A DNA stretch of 7,006 nucleotides from NCBI GenBank assembly GCA_031283505.1, contig JAITBO010000298.1, positions 1-7,006 on the forward strand, written 5' to 3'. Positions within the stretch are counted from its first letter, which is position 1. Every line of letters begins with the position of its first letter. This document shows positions 5,377 through 7,006 of this stretch, in pieces. The position numbers and the translations under genes are program-made. Source of the stretch: Treponema sp. Its GTDB lineage: Bacteria; Spirochaetota; Spirochaetia; Treponematales; Breznakiellaceae. A model generated the notes under the pieces. The model made no database searches, had not been told where the DNA came from, and was given only the letters and a program-made list of their open reading frames with translations.

Positions 5377-6744
5377 TTACCTTATATCAAGGTTGTCCGC
5401 TACTTGCTGTTTGAAATCCGTAATGGCCTGGGCCCGTGACTTGTTACCGGCAGTGTACTCCCGCACCTGTCCGCGCCAGTAATTGTTGATCGATTCGTCG
5501 TACTGGGTAAGGTTCTTGCCGTTGGCGAACTGCCCTGCGGGGACAAACACGTCGAACATATTCTGACCCCCAAGGAATTCGAGGGTCCCGTTGGATTTGC
5601 TCATAACCGTGCCGGAGCCGACCGTGTCCTTGGTGCCGCCGGGGCCGTTGAGGGTCCCGTTGGCCCAGAAATACTGGAGCCCGGTTTCGGAGTAGTCAAG
5701 GGTGATCCATTCGATTATGTCCCCCACGACATCTTTAATCTTGCTGTCTTTGTTGCCGAGAACCCAGGTACCGCCCCAGAAGAAACCGACGGGAGGCTCA
5801 CAGACCGCCCAATCGCCGTAGGTGCCTTCGCCGGCCTTGCTGCCCCCGGAGTTACCGGCCATGACATAGTTAATAAGCCAAGCGGGACCGAAGAACCCGA
5901 GAACTTTCTTTGCACCGGCATCTTTCATATCGGCGAACCAGGCGTCCTGCCAGTCCTGGGTATCGTTGTGGTAGCCCTTGTCTTTAAGCTGTTTTGAAAG
6001 ATCGAGGAAAGCTTCGCGCTTAGGATCGATGTTGAGCTTGCCATCCACAAGCCAGCCCTTATCGGAACTATTTTCGACCGCGTGCCAAATATCGCCATCA
6101 CCGGAAACGATACCGTAACCTTTGGCCTTTAGATCCGCCGCCGCCGCGAAGAATTTATCCCACCCCGGTCCGACCTTGTCTTTAATCACCGCCGGATCAT
6201 CGGTCCCCCAGACATCTTTGGCAATAGAACGGCGGTAAATAAACGCGCCGCCGGTCGCCTGATAGCCAAGGGCGACAAGCTCGTTCCCCCGGCTGCCAAT
6301 ATCCACCGTATACTGGGCAATATTGGCTTCTTTTACCATTTTGTCCACGTCTATCCCCAGGGACGCATAAGAAGCCGCATACTGAGAGGCGTCCCCCTGA
6401 GTGTACTTCAGAACGAAGGCCGCTTCCGCAGTATAGATGTCCGGAGCCCCGCTGCCACCTCCCGCAAGGGCCGCGTCAAGAGCCGGCTGATACGCCCCAT
6501 CCGTTGTGGCGATAATCGTCGTCTTAATCTCGTATTTTTGATCGAAATCGGGATGGATCTCCCGGTATTTGTCGATCATTTTGGGAACTTCATCGGTAAA
6601 GCTCCAAAGATTGATAACCTGTTTGGCTCCGGCTGAACGCTCCGCACCGGCGGTCCCTTCATTAGACTTCTTGCACCCCGCAAGAGCCGCGGCGATCATT
6701 GTACAGGCAAAGATAACCGTAAAAATTCGTTTTGTATCCTTCAT
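5377..6744 (-). CDS. Extracellular solute-binding lipoprotein of a sugar-type ABC importer (family 1)
   Basis: This is the substrate-binding protein of the importer, 455 residues, exported and anchored as a lipoprotein. The N terminus is a classic lipoprotein signal: positive MKDTKR, a hydrophobic core to residue 20, and the lipobox LAGC with the lipidated cysteine at 24, then a Lys/Ser/Gly-rich linker. The mature part starts with VINLWSFTDEVPKMIDKY, the usual first beta strand of family 1 binding proteins, and shows APDIYTAEA (lobe 1), GPGWDKFFAAAADLK and a Trp/Tyr-rich C-terminal lobe (FFWGGTWVLGNKD; QYFWANG), consistent with sugar binding through aromatic residues. The start is firm: AGGAGG (6757-6752) lies 7 bases upstream. 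It is the first gene of the operon, driven by the promoter at 6785-6812, and two hairpins follow its TAA stop. No ATPase gene is present in the operon; a shared MsmK/UgpC-type ATPase elsewhere is the usual solution. The exact ligand cannot be told. Confidence 0.95.
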   Translation of the reverse strand: MKDTKRIFTVIFACTMIAAALAGCKKSNEGTAGAERSAGAKQVINLWSFTDEVPKMIDKYREIHPDFDQKYEIKTTIIATTDGAYQPALDAALAGGGSGAPDIYTAEAAFVLKYTQGDASQYAASYASLGIDVDKMVKEANIAQYTVDIGSRGNELVALGYQATGGAFIYRRSIAKDVWGTDDPAVIKDKVGPGWDKFFAAAADLKAKGYGIVSGDGDIWHAVENSSDKGWLVDGKLNIDPKREAFLDLSKQLKDKGYHNDTQDWQDAWFADMKDAGAKKVLGFFGPAWLINYVMAGNSGGSKAGEGTYGDWAVCEPPVGFFWGGTWVLGNKDSKIKDVVGDIIEWITLDYSETGLQYFWANGTLNGPGGTKDTVGSGTVMSKSNGTLEFLGGQNMFDVFVPAGQFANGKNLTQYDESINNYWRGQVREYTAGNKSRAQAITDFKQQVADNLDIR

Positions 6745-6763
6745 TGATATTCCTCCTAAAGAC

Positions 6764-6777
6764 TGAATTAAGATTCA
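6764..6777 (-). promoter_or_regulatory. Inverted repeat in the importer leader, possible operator
   Basis: TGAAT (6764-6768) and ATTCA (6773-6777) form a 5-bp inverted repeat with a 4-base spacer. It lies between the predicted transcription start (about 6778) and the ribosome binding site (6757-6752). A repressor bound here would block the promoter, or the RNA could form a weak hairpin. The repeat is short and A/T-rich, so chance is possible. Confidence 0.3.
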
Positions 6778-6784
6778 ATAGACT

Positions 6785-6812
6785 ATTATATCAGATTACA
6801 TTGGGAAGTCAA
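6785..6812 (-). promoter_or_regulatory. Strong sigma-70 promoter of the importer operon
   Basis: On the minus strand, TTGACT (6812-6807, 5 of 6 consensus positions) and TATAAT (6790-6785, 6 of 6) are separated by 16 bases. Transcription should begin near 6778, giving a leader of about 34 bases to the ATG at 6744. Position, direction and match all fit the binding-protein gene. The -35 box lies only about 10 bases from the repeats of the insertion element at the right edge. Confidence 0.8.
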
Positions 6813-6821
6813 GGCGGCGCA

Positions 6822-6882
6822 TTGCCTCATTGAAAAAGTAACCCAAAAGAACCCTTGCCTCATTTTGAAAATGTTACCAAAA
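6822..6882 (+). repeat. Two direct repeats at the left end of an insertion element
   Basis: Copy A (6822-6848) and copy B (6855-6882) both begin TTGCCTCATT and continue through a GAAAA-rich middle to GTAACC/GTTACC and then CAAAA or AAAA. The copies start 33 bases apart, close to three turns of DNA, as expected for sites bound on one face by a transposase. They lie directly upstream of the transposase gene that begins at 6916. Copy B resembles the repeats at 1044-1068. Confidence 0.65.
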
Positions 6883-6883
6883 T

Positions 6884-6889
6884 TATAAT
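6884..6889 (+). promoter_or_regulatory. Candidate -10 box of the transposase gene
   Basis: TATAAT at 6884-6889 is a perfect -10 hexamer, 27 bases before the ATG at 6916, and would give a short leader starting near 6896. No good -35 box is seen at 15-18 bases upstream, so the promoter is probably weak, which is usual for transposases. It overlaps the edge of repeat copy B, so transposase bound to the repeat could repress its own gene. Confidence 0.35.
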
Positions 6890-6915
6890 AAGGGCGCTCG
6901 AAGGAGGGCGTCCGA

Positions 6916-7006
6916 ATGGGGTTAAACATGAAAGAAAAACAGGCGGTAACCAGGGAATACAGGCCCCGTTATCAGAAGGCGACGAAGAAGGAAAAACGGG
7001 ACCTGC
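6916..7006 (+). CDS. Transposase/integrase, N-terminal part (runs off the window)
   Basis: Thirty codons are visible: MGLNMKEKQAVTREYRPRYQ, then KATKKEKRDL. The strongly basic start with an EYRPRYQKATKKEKR pattern matches, as I remember it, the N terminus of integrase-catalytic-domain transposases found repeatedly in treponemes and related bacteria, where a helix-turn-helix and a DDE core follow. The start at 6916 is supported by AAGGAGG at 6901-6907, 8 bases upstream; the second ATG at 6928 lacks one. The catalytic part lies outside the window, so the family cannot be confirmed from what is visible. The upstream direct repeats support the transposase reading. Confidence 0.6.
   Translation, partial: MGLNMKEKQAVTREYRPRYQKATKKEKRDL

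Larger units (their letters stand above)
6822..7006 (+). mobile_element. Left end of an insertion element, continuing past the window
   Basis: The terminal-type direct repeats followed by the start of an integrase-like transposase mark the left end of an insertion element. Its exact left boundary lies between the importer -35 box (ends 6812) and copy A (6822), or slightly either side; no target duplication can be checked because the right end is outside the window. The element family is not certain. Confidence 0.55.

Overview
The window looks like a bacterial chromosome segment, most likely from a spirochaete of the Treponema type found in termite guts. The evidence is the FapA/DUF342 protein, whose sequence resembles spirochaetal members as I remember them, the start of an integrase-like transposase I associate with such treponemes, and balanced base composition. 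The genus is an inference from memory, not from a search.

Left part (1-1778), accessory and decayed. A D12-class adenine DNA methyltransferase gene (43-801) ends at a TAG that seems to have replaced a sense codon: the family's usual C-terminal strand continues in the same frame for 14 more codons. A hairpin terminator follows (875-907). Next come three degenerate direct repeats (987-1068), and directly against them the C-terminal third of an IS256-type transposase (1070-1448), which has lost its front and carries a frameshift. From 1449 to 1778 I recognise no gene; there is a possible broken reading frame on the minus strand and a weak promoter candidate.

Middle (1779-3263). An intact plus-strand gene encodes a 494-residue FapA/DUF342 protein with a C-terminal coiled coil.

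Right part (3308-6744), minus strand. This is a sugar-type ABC importer operon. Reading on the minus strand, the order is: a near-consensus sigma-70 promoter (6785-6812), a lipoprotein substrate-binding protein (5377-6744), two hairpins of which the second looks like a terminator or attenuator, an inner-membrane permease of the MalF type (4156-5115), and a permease of the MalG type (3308-4159) that overlaps it by 4 bases. No ATPase gene is present, so the importer probably uses an ATPase encoded elsewhere. The binding protein would deliver substrate to the two-permease channel; the hairpins would let the binding protein be made in excess.

Right edge (6822-7006). The left end of an insertion element lies back to back with the importer promoter: two repeats with a 33-base period and the first 30 codons of a transposase/integrase. 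These repeats resemble those at 987-1068, which suggests that two related elements landed in this window.

I do not see a new defence system or other undescribed multi-gene system here. The most interesting signals are the interrupted methyltransferase gene, the shared repeat arrays, and the element end abutting a strong promoter.
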